A stretch of DNA of 64,000 nt, taken from Gammaproteobacteria bacterium (GTDB lineage: Bacteria; Pseudomonadota; Gammaproteobacteria; Magnimaribacterales; AG-339-G14). The notes beneath the pieces were generated by a model. It ran no database searches. It was not told the origin of the DNA and saw nothing but the letters and a program-made list of their open reading frames with translations. The DNA lies in the NCBI GenBank assembly GCA_003331625.1, contig QOPF01000001.1, forward strand, positions 103,474-167,473, given 5' to 3'. The translations under genes were made by a program, and so were the position numbers. Below are positions 52,522-59,325 of this stretch, piece by piece (position 1 is the first letter of the stretch; every line of letters begins with the position of its first letter).

Positions 52522-53055
52522 CTAACCTCTTTCTATTTGAGAAAAATCTAGCTCAACTGGAGTAGACCTTCCAAATATCATTACTGCAACTTTAACTTTA
52601 CCTTTTTGATTGTCAGCTTCTTCGACTACCCCGCTAAAATCATTAAATGGTCCATCGATAACCCTAATCATTTCTCCTGGTTCATATAGAGTTCCTTGGG
52701 AAGTTTCTTCTATTCCATGTTCCATTTGACTCAGAATTTTTGACGCTTCTGCTTCAGTAATAGATTTAGGATTATTTTTTGAGCCTCCGATAAAACCAAG
52801 AACTCTTGGTGTTTCTTTTACAAGATGCCATGTATCATCATTCATTTCCATCTCTACTAAAATATATCCAGGGAAAAATTTCTTTTCAGTAATTTTTTCT
52901 TTCCCACCTTTGAGTTCAACAATCTCGTGGGTTGGAATTTCTATTCTTCCAAAGTGGTCTTCCTTGCCTTCCAATTTTATTTTTTCCAAAAGCTGTTCTT
53001 TGGCTTTATTTTCATATCCAGAGTAAGAATTTATTACGTACCATGCTTTAGTCAT
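52522..53055 (-). CDS. nusG: Transcription elongation/antitermination factor NusG
   Basis: A 177-residue NusG. The NGN domain starts [20 protein letters not shown] and includes [10 protein letters not shown]. The C-terminal KOW domain reads [22 protein letters not shown] and binds S10 or Rho in E. coli. It follows secE by 3 bp. Confidence 0.98.
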   Translation of the reverse strand: MTKAWYVINSYSGYENKAKEQLLEKIKLEGKEDHFGRIEIPTHEIVELKGGKEKITEKKFFPGYILVEMEMNDDTWHLVKETPRVLGFIGGSKNNPKSITEAEASKILSQMEHGIEETSQGTLYEPGEMIRVIDGPFNDFSGVVEEADNQKGKVKVAVMIFGRSTPVELDFSQIERG

Positions 53056-53058
53056 AAA

Positions 53059-53400
53059 TCAACCTAAAATTAGACTCATTAAAAAAGAAAATAAAGAATC
53101 CAAACCCCATAGCAGTAAAGCAGCAATAATTACTACTCCTACTACAATAAGAGTGGTTTGAGTTGTTTCTGTTTTATTAGGCCAAACAACTTTTCTTATT
53201 TCCACTGTAGATTGTTTAATGGTTTCAAAAGCAACTGAACCAAATTCAGTGAACCTTAAAATAAATAAACCTGCTGAGAAAAGTAAAATTACTCCAATGA
53301 CTCTGTATAAAAGACCAAAATCACTATAGTAGGAATTACCCCAAATTGCAGAAGCAATTACTGCCAAACCAACAATCCAAAGACCTTTACTTAAAACCAT
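53059..53400 (-). CDS. secE: Preprotein translocase subunit SecE
   Basis: A 113-residue SecE that clamps SecY. Three membrane helices are visible (about 5-21, 30-49 and 82-110), the last preceded by the conserved amphipathic segment STVEIRKVVWPNKTETTQTT. This three-helix form is typical of gammaproteobacteria. Confidence 0.96.
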   Translation of the reverse strand: MVLSKGLWIVGLAVIASAIWGNSYYSDFGLLYRVIGVILLFSAGLFILRFTEFGSVAFETIKQSTVEIRKVVWPNKTETTQTTLIVVGVVIIAALLLWGLDSLFSFLMSLILG

Positions 53401-53444
53401 TTAATACCATATTTAACCAAGCTCAGAAGAACGCGCTCCCTTTC

Positions 53445-53520
53445 TGGCAGGCCAGGAGGGAATTGAACCCCCAACCTGCGGTTTTGGAGACCGCCGCTCT
53501 ACCAATTGAGCTACTGGCCT
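53445..53520 (-). tRNA. tRNA-Trp (CCA anticodon)
   Basis: A complete cloverleaf. The acceptor stem is AGGCCAG/CTGGCCT, the anticodon loop CTCCAAA gives CCA for Trp, the T-arm reads GGTTCAATTCC, discriminator G is present and the 3' CCA is encoded. Its first two bases are the last two bases of the tuf stop codon. It lies between tuf and secE, as in other gammaproteobacteria. Confidence 0.97.
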
Positions 53521-54712
53521 ATTGAATAATTTTCGAAACTACTCCAGCACCTACTGTCCTTCCACCCTCTCTGATAGCAAATTTCATACCATCTTCCATG
53601 GCTACAGGAGAAATTAGTTCTACTGTTACAGCAATATCATCTCCCGGCATAACCATTTCAACTCCATCAGGAAGAGTGACTTCTCCAGTTACATCGGTTG
53701 TTCTTACATAAAACTGAGGTCTATAACCTTTGAAAAAAGGAGTGTGTCTTCCGCCTTCTTCCTTGCTAAGAACATAAACCTGGGCTTCGAATTTAGTATG
53801 AGGAGTTATTGATCCAGGAGCAGATAAAACCTGCCCTCTTTCAACATCTTCTCTTTTTGTTCCTCTAAGAAGAACTCCTACATTTTCTCCTGCTCTTCCT
53901 TGATCGAGAAGTTTTCTAAACATTTCCACACCTGTACATACTGTTTTTTCAGTATCTTTAATGCCAACGATTTCCATTTCGTCGTTTACGTTTACCATAC
54001 CTCTTTCAATTCTTCCGGTAACAACAGTTCCTCTTCCTTGAATTGAAAATATATCCTCAATTGGCATAAGAAAAGGTTTGTCTGTTTCTCTAGTAGGTTC
54101 TGGAATGTAGGAATCAATTGCTTCAACTAATTTTACAATCGATTGTTTACCATGTTCAGAATCTTCTCCTTCAAGAGCTTTCAAAGCTGAACCGATAATA
54201 ATAGGTGTATCATCACCCGGAAAATCATATTCATTAAGAAGGTCTCTAACTTCGACTTCTACAAGCTCGATAAGTTCAGCGTCATCAACCTGGTCAGCCT
54301 TATTCAAATAAACGACAATATATGGAACACCTACTTGTCTTGCTAAAAGAATATGTTCCCTAGTTTGAGGCATAGGTCCATCAGCACAGTTAACAACTAG
54401 AATGGCTCCATCCATCTGCGCTGCTCCAGTAATCATATTTTTAATATAATCAGCGTGACCTGGGCAATCTACATGCGCATAATGCCTAGCTGTTGAATCA
54501 TATTCCACGTGAGATGTTGCAATTGTTATACCTCTCTCCCTTTCCTCAGGAGCATTATCAATTCCATCAAAGGCTACAGCTTCACCAGTTCCCTGAACTT
54601 CAGCACAAACTTTTGTAAGTGCTGCGGTAAGGGTTGTTTTCCCATGATCTACGTGACCAATCGTACCGACATTCAAATGTGGTTTGGTTCTTTCGAATTT
54701 CTCTTTTGCCAT
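53519..54712 (-). CDS. tuf: Elongation factor Tu
   Basis: A 397-residue EF-Tu that delivers aminoacyl-tRNA. The G domain shows GHVDHGKTT (about 19-27), DCPGHADY (about 82-89) and NKAD (about 137-140). It is co-transcribed behind tRNA-Tyr and tRNA-Thr and has a GAGG ribosome site. The stop TAG at 53519-53521 overlaps tRNA-Trp by two bases. It is the only tuf in the window; the usual second copy after fusA is missing. Confidence 0.98.
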   Translation of the reverse strand: MAKEKFERTKPHLNVGTIGHVDHGKTTLTAALTKVCAEVQGTGEAVAFDGIDNAPEERERGITIATSHVEYDSTARHYAHVDCPGHADYIKNMITGAAQMDGAILVVNCADGPMPQTREHILLARQVGVPYIVVYLNKADQVDDAELIELVEVEVRDLLNEYDFPGDDTPIIIGSALKALEGEDSEHGKQSIVKLVEAIDSYIPEPTRETDKPFLMPIEDIFSIQGRGTVVTGRIERGMVNVNDEMEIVGIKDTEKTVCTGVEMFRKLLDQGRAGENVGVLLRGTKREDVERGQVLSAPGSITPHTKFEAQVYVLSKEEGGRHTPFFKGYRPQFYVRTTDVTGEVTLPDGVEMVMPGDDIAVTVELISPVAMEDGMKFAIREGGRTVGAGVVSKIIQ

Positions 54713-54752
54713 TTATTTTTCCTCACTAAAATAAAGTTTTCTAAATTTAAAA

Positions 54753-54828
<76 letters not shown>

Positions 54829-54845
54829 ATATCCTTAAATAACTA

Positions 54846-54927
54846 TGGAGGCTGAACCAGAAAATTAGAAGACTAAAAATTTTCAACACTCACTACTCCG
54901 AACGGCTTTATACTTAAATTTCAGCCT
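54846..54927 (-). other. tRNA-sized inverted repeat ending in CCA
   Basis: In the spacer between tRNA-Tyr and tRNA-Thr the minus strand reads AGGCTGAA (54920-54927), about 63 bases, TTCAGCCT (54849-54856), then CCA (54846-54848). The arms are a perfect 8-bp inverted repeat at acceptor-stem distance. An inner hairpin (54860-54884) pairs GAAAATTAG with CTAA and TTTTC. No D-arm, anticodon arm or T-arm consensus is found, so it is not a normal tRNA. E. coli carries a tRNA-Gly gene at this place. Confidence 0.35.
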
Positions 54928-54942
54928 AATTGCAACAATTTC

Positions 54943-55026
54943 TGGTGGAGGGGGCAGGATTCGAACCTGCGAAGCCGAAGCGGCTGATTTACAGTCAGCT
55001 GGGTTTGACCGCTCCCCAACCCCTCC
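54943..55026 (-). tRNA. tRNA-Tyr (GTA anticodon)
   Basis: A class II tRNA with acceptor GGAGGGG/CCCCTCC, anticodon loop CTGTAAA (GTA), a long variable arm (CCGCTTCGGC region), T-arm GGTTCGAATCC and an encoded ACCA end. It is the first gene of the tRNA-tuf transcription unit. Confidence 0.97.
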
Positions 55027-55039
55027 TATAGAGTTGTGT

Positions 55040-55068
55040 ATTCTCTGAGCACATATGGAAGATGTCAA
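55040..55068 (-). promoter_or_regulatory. tRNA-Tyr/tuf operon promoter inside the birA 5' end
   Basis: On the minus strand TTGACA (55063-55068), a 17-base spacer and GAGAAT (55040-55045). The -35 lies within birA codons 3-5. On the plus strand TATTCT (55039-55044) overlaps the same -10 and sits 10 bases before the birA ATG, so one element may serve both directions. Confidence 0.65.
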
Positions 55069-55843
55069 ACGAAATAGATTAAAAGAAGAAGAAATACTTA
55101 ATTTTTTAGCCAAAAAAACAGATATAAAGTGGAATTTGTCTATTTTTGACGAAATTGATTCTACAAATACCCACTTATTAAAACACTCAAAACCTGACGA
55201 ATACTCTATCTGTTTGGCAGAAGGTCAATTTAAAGGAAGAGGAAGATATCAAAAAAAATGGCAAAGTCCAAAATATAAAAACATATATATGTCTTTAGGT
55301 TTTTCCACAGAAAAAATGATAAAAGATTTTACTTCTTTTAGTCTTGTGAGTGCCTTAGCAGTAAATGATTCATTGAAAAATCAAAATGTTAAAACTGAAA
55401 TAAAATGGCCTAATGATATTTTTTGCAATTCAAAAAAAATTGGTGGAATTTTAGTAGAGACAACAAATAAAAATAAAAAAAATATTATTGTTGTAGGAAT
55501 AGGATTGAATGTCTTTATGGTAAACAATTCTAATATCGATCAAGAATGGTCTTCACTTTTTTTAGAATATAAAGACAAAAATTTTGACAGAAATAAAATA
55601 ATTTCAGAAATTTTAATTAATCTTGTTCGAAGTAAAGAGATTTTTGAAAAGAAAGGATTTAGTTTTTATCTTAAAAAATTTAATTCATTAAATTTTTTGA
55701 AGGAAAAAAGGATTTATTTAGATAATGATAAAAAGATTGGTATTGCAAAATTAATCAATGCAGACGGAAGTTTAAACGTAGAGTATGAAGATGGGGGGAA
55801 AAAAATAAACTCCGGTGAAGTATCTATCAAGATACAAAATTAA
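55055..55843 (+). CDS. birA: Biotin-protein ligase BirA, catalytic domain only
   Basis: A 262-residue biotin ligase that activates biotin and attaches it to acetyl-CoA carboxylase. The catalytic domain begins near residue 25 (IFDEIDSTNTHLL), with the biotinoyl-AMP loop GRGRYQKKWQSP (about 62-73) and EIKWPNDIF and KIGGILVE further on. The N-terminal winged helix of E. coli BirA (321 residues) is absent, so it cannot act as the biotin-operon repressor in that way. Confidence 0.93.
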   Translation: MEDVKRNRLKEEEILNFLAKKTDIKWNLSIFDEIDSTNTHLLKHSKPDEYSICLAEGQFKGRGRYQKKWQSPKYKNIYMSLGFSTEKMIKDFTSFSLVSALAVNDSLKNQNVKTEIKWPNDIFCNSKKIGGILVETTNKNKKNIIVVGIGLNVFMVNNSNIDQEWSSLFLEYKDKNFDRNKIISEILINLVRSKEIFEKKGFSFYLKKFNSLNFLKEKRIYLDNDKKIGIAKLINADGSLNVEYEDGGKKINSGEVSIKIQN

Positions 55844-55862
55844 GATATAATAATTTTTTTTT

Positions 55863-55938
55863 GCTGGCGTAGCTCAGTTGGTAGAGCTCCTGATTTGTAA
55901 TCAGGCGGTCGTTGGTTCAAATCCAATCGCCAGCTCCA
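55863..55938 (+). tRNA. tRNA-Thr (TGT anticodon)
   Basis: The acceptor stem is GCTGGCG/CGCCAGC, the anticodon stem-loop CCTGA-TTTGTAA-TCAGG gives TGT, the T-arm reads GGTTCAAATCC, and discriminator T and CCA are encoded. It lies 19 bp after birA on the plus strand. Confidence 0.97.
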
Positions 55939-55946
55939 ATAAAAAT

Positions 55947-56312
55947 TTATTTATATTTTTCTTCATCAAGAATCTGAGCATCTTCAATATCTTTTGATTT
56001 AATTTTTGATGCGTCATCTTGATTGGGATTTTTTCTTAAAACCATGAAGAAAAAACCAATCATATAAGGCCAAAAAAATAAAAGAGCTGAAAAAAATATA
56101 TTCCATTCCCAAATAAAAGTTGCCCCAATAATTCCAAGTATTGGCCCAACAAAAGGCGTAAAAGTTAAAAATAAAGAAATTATGAATAATAGGCCTTCAA
56201 AAAAAGTATTGCTTGTCATAAAAATTAATTTCAAGGCATCAGCTACAGCGCTGATCTGAAAAATTGAAATGGCGATATAAAAAAACAGAACTATTAAAAT
56301 TGGCATTTTCAT
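55947..56312 (-). CDS. Small membrane protein of unknown function
   Basis: A 121-residue protein I do not recognise. Three or four hydrophobic segments (about 4-22, 27-50, 53-68 and 70-93) are followed by a charged, Lys/Asp-rich cytoplasmic-looking tail (about 94-121). No signal peptide cleavage motif or catalytic motif is visible. It diverges from the GH3 gene through a 38-bp gap with mirrored -10 boxes and ends 8 bp from the tRNA-Thr. A functional link to the glycosidase is possible but unsupported beyond that arrangement. Confidence 0.7.
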   Translation of the reverse strand: MKMPILIVLFFYIAISIFQISAVADALKLIFMTSNTFFEGLLFIISLFLTFTPFVGPILGIIGATFIWEWNIFFSALLFFWPYMIGFFFMVLRKNPNQDDASKIKSKDIEDAQILDEEKYK

Positions 56313-56318
56313 AAAAAT

Positions 56319-56344
56319 GATAATACTGAAGTATACTTATTATC
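56319..56344. promoter_or_regulatory. Symmetric divergent promoter of the membrane protein and GH3 genes
   Basis: A perfect inverted repeat GATAATA (56319-56325) / TATTATC (56338-56344) encloses the palindrome AAGTATACTT (56329-56338). Each arm gives TATTAT as a -10, and on both strands exactly seven bases separate that TATTAT from the ATG. No Shine-Dalgarno exists on either side. Confidence 0.5.
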
Positions 56345-56350
56345 CAAATT

Positions 56351-58783
56351 ATGAACTTAAAAAATATTATTAAATTGCTTTCTTTAGAAGAAAAAGTTTC
56401 CTTATTGTCTGGCTTTGACAACTGGTATACAAAAGATATTAAAAAATTTGGAATACCAAAAATTAAAATGTCAGACGGGCCAAACGGGGTCAGAGGTGAT
56501 TCTGCTACAAAGCAAACATCAGCTTGTTTCCCAAGTCCAGTGCTACTAGGTGCTACTTGGAATGAAAATTTAATAAAAGAGATAGGCATAGCGACTGCTG
56601 AAGAAGCGATTTTTAAAGATGTAGATGTTTTGTTGGCACCAACAATTAATTTACATCGACATCCTCTTGGGGGTAGGCATTTTGAATGTTATTCGGAAGA
56701 TCCTGTTCTTACATCAAAAATAGCTTGCGCATATGTAGATGGTATTCAAAAAAAAGGTGTTGCTGCTTGTTTGAAACATTTTGCTGGAAACGATACTGAA
56801 TTTGAAAGACATCTTGTCAGCTCGAATATCGATGAAAAAACTTTAAGAGAGCTTTATTTGTACCCTTTTGAAATGGGTATTAAAAAAGCAAAAGCGATGG
56901 TTGTTATGTCAGCTTACAATAAAGTAAACAATATATATTGCAGTTCGCATGAAGAATTAATTAATAAAATTTTAAAAGAAGAATGGAATTTTCAGGGATA
57001 TGTTGTGAGTGATTGGGGAGCAGCCTTAGAAACAATAGAAAATGCAAATGGAGGTCTTGATCTTGAAATGCCTGGTCCAGCAAAAAATTGGGGTTTAAAT
57101 TTAATTAGAGCTGTCGAAGATGGAAAGGTTTTAGAAGATGAAATAAATGAAAAAGTAGAAAGGATTTTAAGAGTTGCCAAGTTTACTCAAAGATTTGGTA
57201 AAAAAAGAAAGCAAGAAAAAAGCATAAATAAAAAAGATCACAGAATACTAATTAAAAAAACTGCTGTTGAAGGTATGGTGCTTTTAAAGAATGAAGGTGT
57301 TTTGCCCTTCAATAAAAAGGCATTGTCTAAAATTACTGTCATAGGTCCTAATGCTAAAAGAGGTCAAATTATCGGAGGAGGAAGTGCTGGGTTAAATCCT
57401 CATTATGAAGTTCATGCATTAGATGGAATTAAAAATTTCGTCAACTCAAAAATTAAAATTAACTATGAAAAAGGCTGTCACATTGATAAATATTTGCCTC
57501 CTCTTGAAGATAAACTCACAAAGATAAATGGGAAGTCAAAAAAAGGATTTCTAGTTGAGTTTTTTAATGGAAAAAACTTTAAAGGCAAACCACTTGAAAC
57601 CGAAATTCTCAAAGGAAATAGATTTTGGGCGCTCCAAGGATTTGCTACTCAGTTTTTAGGTGGAGAAAAAAGACCAGAAATTTCTATAAGATTCTCTACC
57701 TCTTATACACCATCCATTACTGGTGATTTTGAATTTGAAGTCTTTAGTATTGGTCTTTCTAGACTAAAGGTAAATGGAAAAGTAATTGTTGATAATTGGA
57801 AATCTCAAAAAAAAGGTGAAGCTTTTTTTGGTTTTGCATGTGCTCCCAAGAGAAACAAAATTAAGCTTAAGAAAAATAAAAAATACTTTATTGAAGTTGA
57901 ATATCAATTTGAAGGAAGATTTCCAGCCATTCAATTTGGTTGTAGGCCGCCAGACGCAACAGATCTTATCGAACAGGCTATCAAGAGCGCGAAAGAATCA
58001 GATGCGGTTATCCTGGTTGTTGGAACTAATTCTGATTGGGAAACAGAAGGAAATGACAGAAAAACTCTTTCTCTACCAGGAAAGCAAAATGAATTGATTA
58101 AAAAAGTTTTGAGTGCAAACAAGAATACTGTAGTTGTGATAAATACTGGTTCGCCCATAAGTATGCCTTGGATAAAATCATCTCAAGCAATTGTTCAATC
58201 TTGGTTTCCGGGACAAGAATTCGGAAATGCTCTTGCTGAAATACTTTTTGGAGAAACTAGCCCTAGTGGAAAACTACCTACAACGTATCCAAAAAAATTA
58301 TCTGATACACCTGCTTTTAAATTTTATCCAGGTAATAATCTCCAAATGAATTACAAAGAAAAACTACTAATGGGTTATAAATGGTATGAGAAAAAAAATA
58401 TAGAACCACTTTTTTCCTTTGGGCATGGATTAACTTATTCAGAATTCGAACTAAAAAAGATGTCGGTTTCAAAAAATAGATTTGAAGTGAAAATTAGAAT
58501 GAGCTTAAAAAATATAGGAAAATTTTCGGCTTCAGAAACTGTCCAATGCTACTTAGGTCAAAAAAAAGAGTCAGCTAATCAGCCATTGAAAAAACTCGTA
58601 AATTTTAAAAAGATTAATTTAGATGCAAATAAATCAACTACATTTACTTTAAAAATTGATGAAATGGATTTTTCACAATGGGATGTAAAAAAATCAAAAT
58701 GGAAAGTTATAAAAGGAGATTATGTAATTTATGTAGGAAATTCTTCTAGCGAAATAAGTTTTACAGAAGAAATAAAAATCTAA
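56351..58783 (+). CDS. GH3 beta-glucosidase with PA14-like insert
   Basis: An 810-residue glycoside hydrolase family 3 enzyme, likely releasing glucose from beta-glucosides. The N-terminal barrel has MSDGPNGVRG, the substrate KHFAGNDTEFERH (about 142-154) and the nucleophile Asp221 in VVSDWG. A PA14-like beta domain (about 395-530) interrupts the second sandwich, as in some fungal and bacterial enzymes. A C-terminal fibronectin-III-like domain (about 690-800) ends the protein. No signal peptide is seen, so it is probably cytoplasmic and acts on imported sugars. It is the only clearly catabolic gene here; its 3' end overlaps the opposing rraA-like gene by 4 bases. Confidence 0.94.
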   Translation: MNLKNIIKLLSLEEKVSLLSGFDNWYTKDIKKFGIPKIKMSDGPNGVRGDSATKQTSACFPSPVLLGATWNENLIKEIGIATAEEAIFKDVDVLLAPTINLHRHPLGGRHFECYSEDPVLTSKIACAYVDGIQKKGVAACLKHFAGNDTEFERHLVSSNIDEKTLRELYLYPFEMGIKKAKAMVVMSAYNKVNNIYCSSHEELINKILKEEWNFQGYVVSDWGAALETIENANGGLDLEMPGPAKNWGLNLIRAVEDGKVLEDEINEKVERILRVAKFTQRFGKKRKQEKSINKKDHRILIKKTAVEGMVLLKNEGVLPFNKKALSKITVIGPNAKRGQIIGGGSAGLNPHYEVHALDGIKNFVNSKIKINYEKGCHIDKYLPPLEDKLTKINGKSKKGFLVEFFNGKNFKGKPLETEILKGNRFWALQGFATQFLGGEKRPEISIRFSTSYTPSITGDFEFEVFSIGLSRLKVNGKVIVDNWKSQKKGEAFFGFACAPKRNKIKLKKNKKYFIEVEYQFEGRFPAIQFGCRPPDATDLIEQAIKSAKESDAVILVVGTNSDWETEGNDRKTLSLPGKQNELIKKVLSANKNTVVVINTGSPISMPWIKSSQAIVQSWFPGQEFGNALAEILFGETSPSGKLPTTYPKKLSDTPAFKFYPGNNLQMNYKEKLLMGYKWYEKKNIEPLFSFGHGLTYSEFELKKMSVSKNRFEVKIRMSLKNIGKFSASETVQCYLGQKKESANQPLKKLVNFKKINLDANKSTTFTLKIDEMDFSQWDVKKSKWKVIKGDYVIYVGNSSSEISFTEEIKI

Positions 58784-59256
58784 TCAAGTTTTAAAGAATC
58801 TTTTGATACCAAAACTCCATTGTCATCGGCGTAGGCCCAACTGCCTGAATCTACTTGTACGCCTCCTATTTTTATAGAAATAGCAACATCTCCTCTATCT
58901 TTCTTTTCACTTTTTCTTGGAACTGAACCTAAAGCAAAGATTCCAATATTAAAATTACCCAATTCATTTACGTCTCTTACACAACCATTGATGATGACTG
59001 CTTTCCAATTATTTTCTTCAGCTGATTTAGCTATCATGTCTCCCATGAGTGCAACTTGTGTGCTTGCTGAACCATCCACAATAAGAATTTTACCTTTCCC
59101 AGGCGTGGATAAGATTTCTTTAACCTTAGAATTATCATCAGGACAGAGAACGGTTTCGATTTGTCCTGAATAAAATCCTTGTTTTCCAAAATTTCTAAAT
59201 TGAAGATTTATAAATTCCACGTTGGGATATTTATCACTTAAATCAGGTGTACTCAT
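58780..59256 (-). CDS. RraA-family protein (RNase E regulator or HMG aldolase type)
   Basis: A 158-residue RraA/MenG-fold protein. Landmarks are FGKQGFYSGQIETVLC, ILIVDGSASTQVALMGDMIAKSA and INGCVRDVNELGNFNIGIFALGSVPRKSEKKDRGD. The Arg-Asp pair in GCVRD, with the preceding GDMIA glycine about 20 residues upstream, fits the class II pyruvate aldolases. E. coli RraA, the RNase E inhibitor, has VRQ there as I recall. The adjacent divergent RNase R gene favours an RNA role, the motif favours an aldolase. Unresolved. Confidence 0.85.
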   Translation of the reverse strand: MSTPDLSDKYPNVEFINLQFRNFGKQGFYSGQIETVLCPDDNSKVKEILSTPGKGKILIVDGSASTQVALMGDMIAKSAEENNWKAVIINGCVRDVNELGNFNIGIFALGSVPRKSEKKDRGDVAISIKIGGVQVDSGSWAYADDNGVLVSKDSLKLD

Positions 59257-59311
59257 ATTTCTCTATTAATATACATTAAAAAATTAAAATTCTTTAAAGG
59301 CAATTAACGCA

Positions 59312-59319
59312 AGTATAAT
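59312..59319. promoter_or_regulatory. Shared -10 element between rraA-like gene and rnr
   Basis: AGTATAAT reads TATAAT on the plus strand (59314-59319), six bases before the rnr GTG. On the minus strand it reads TATACT (59312-59317), about 55 bases before the rraA-like ATG. This looks like a bidirectional -10, with a leaderless start on the rnr side. Confidence 0.45.
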
Positions 59320-59325
59320 TTTCCT

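Noticed and set aside
54846..54927. Calling the spacer repeat a functional tRNA-Gly
   Set aside because: Only the acceptor-like stem and CCA fit. No anticodon arm with TCC or GCC, no D-loop GG and no T-loop GTTC in the correct place.
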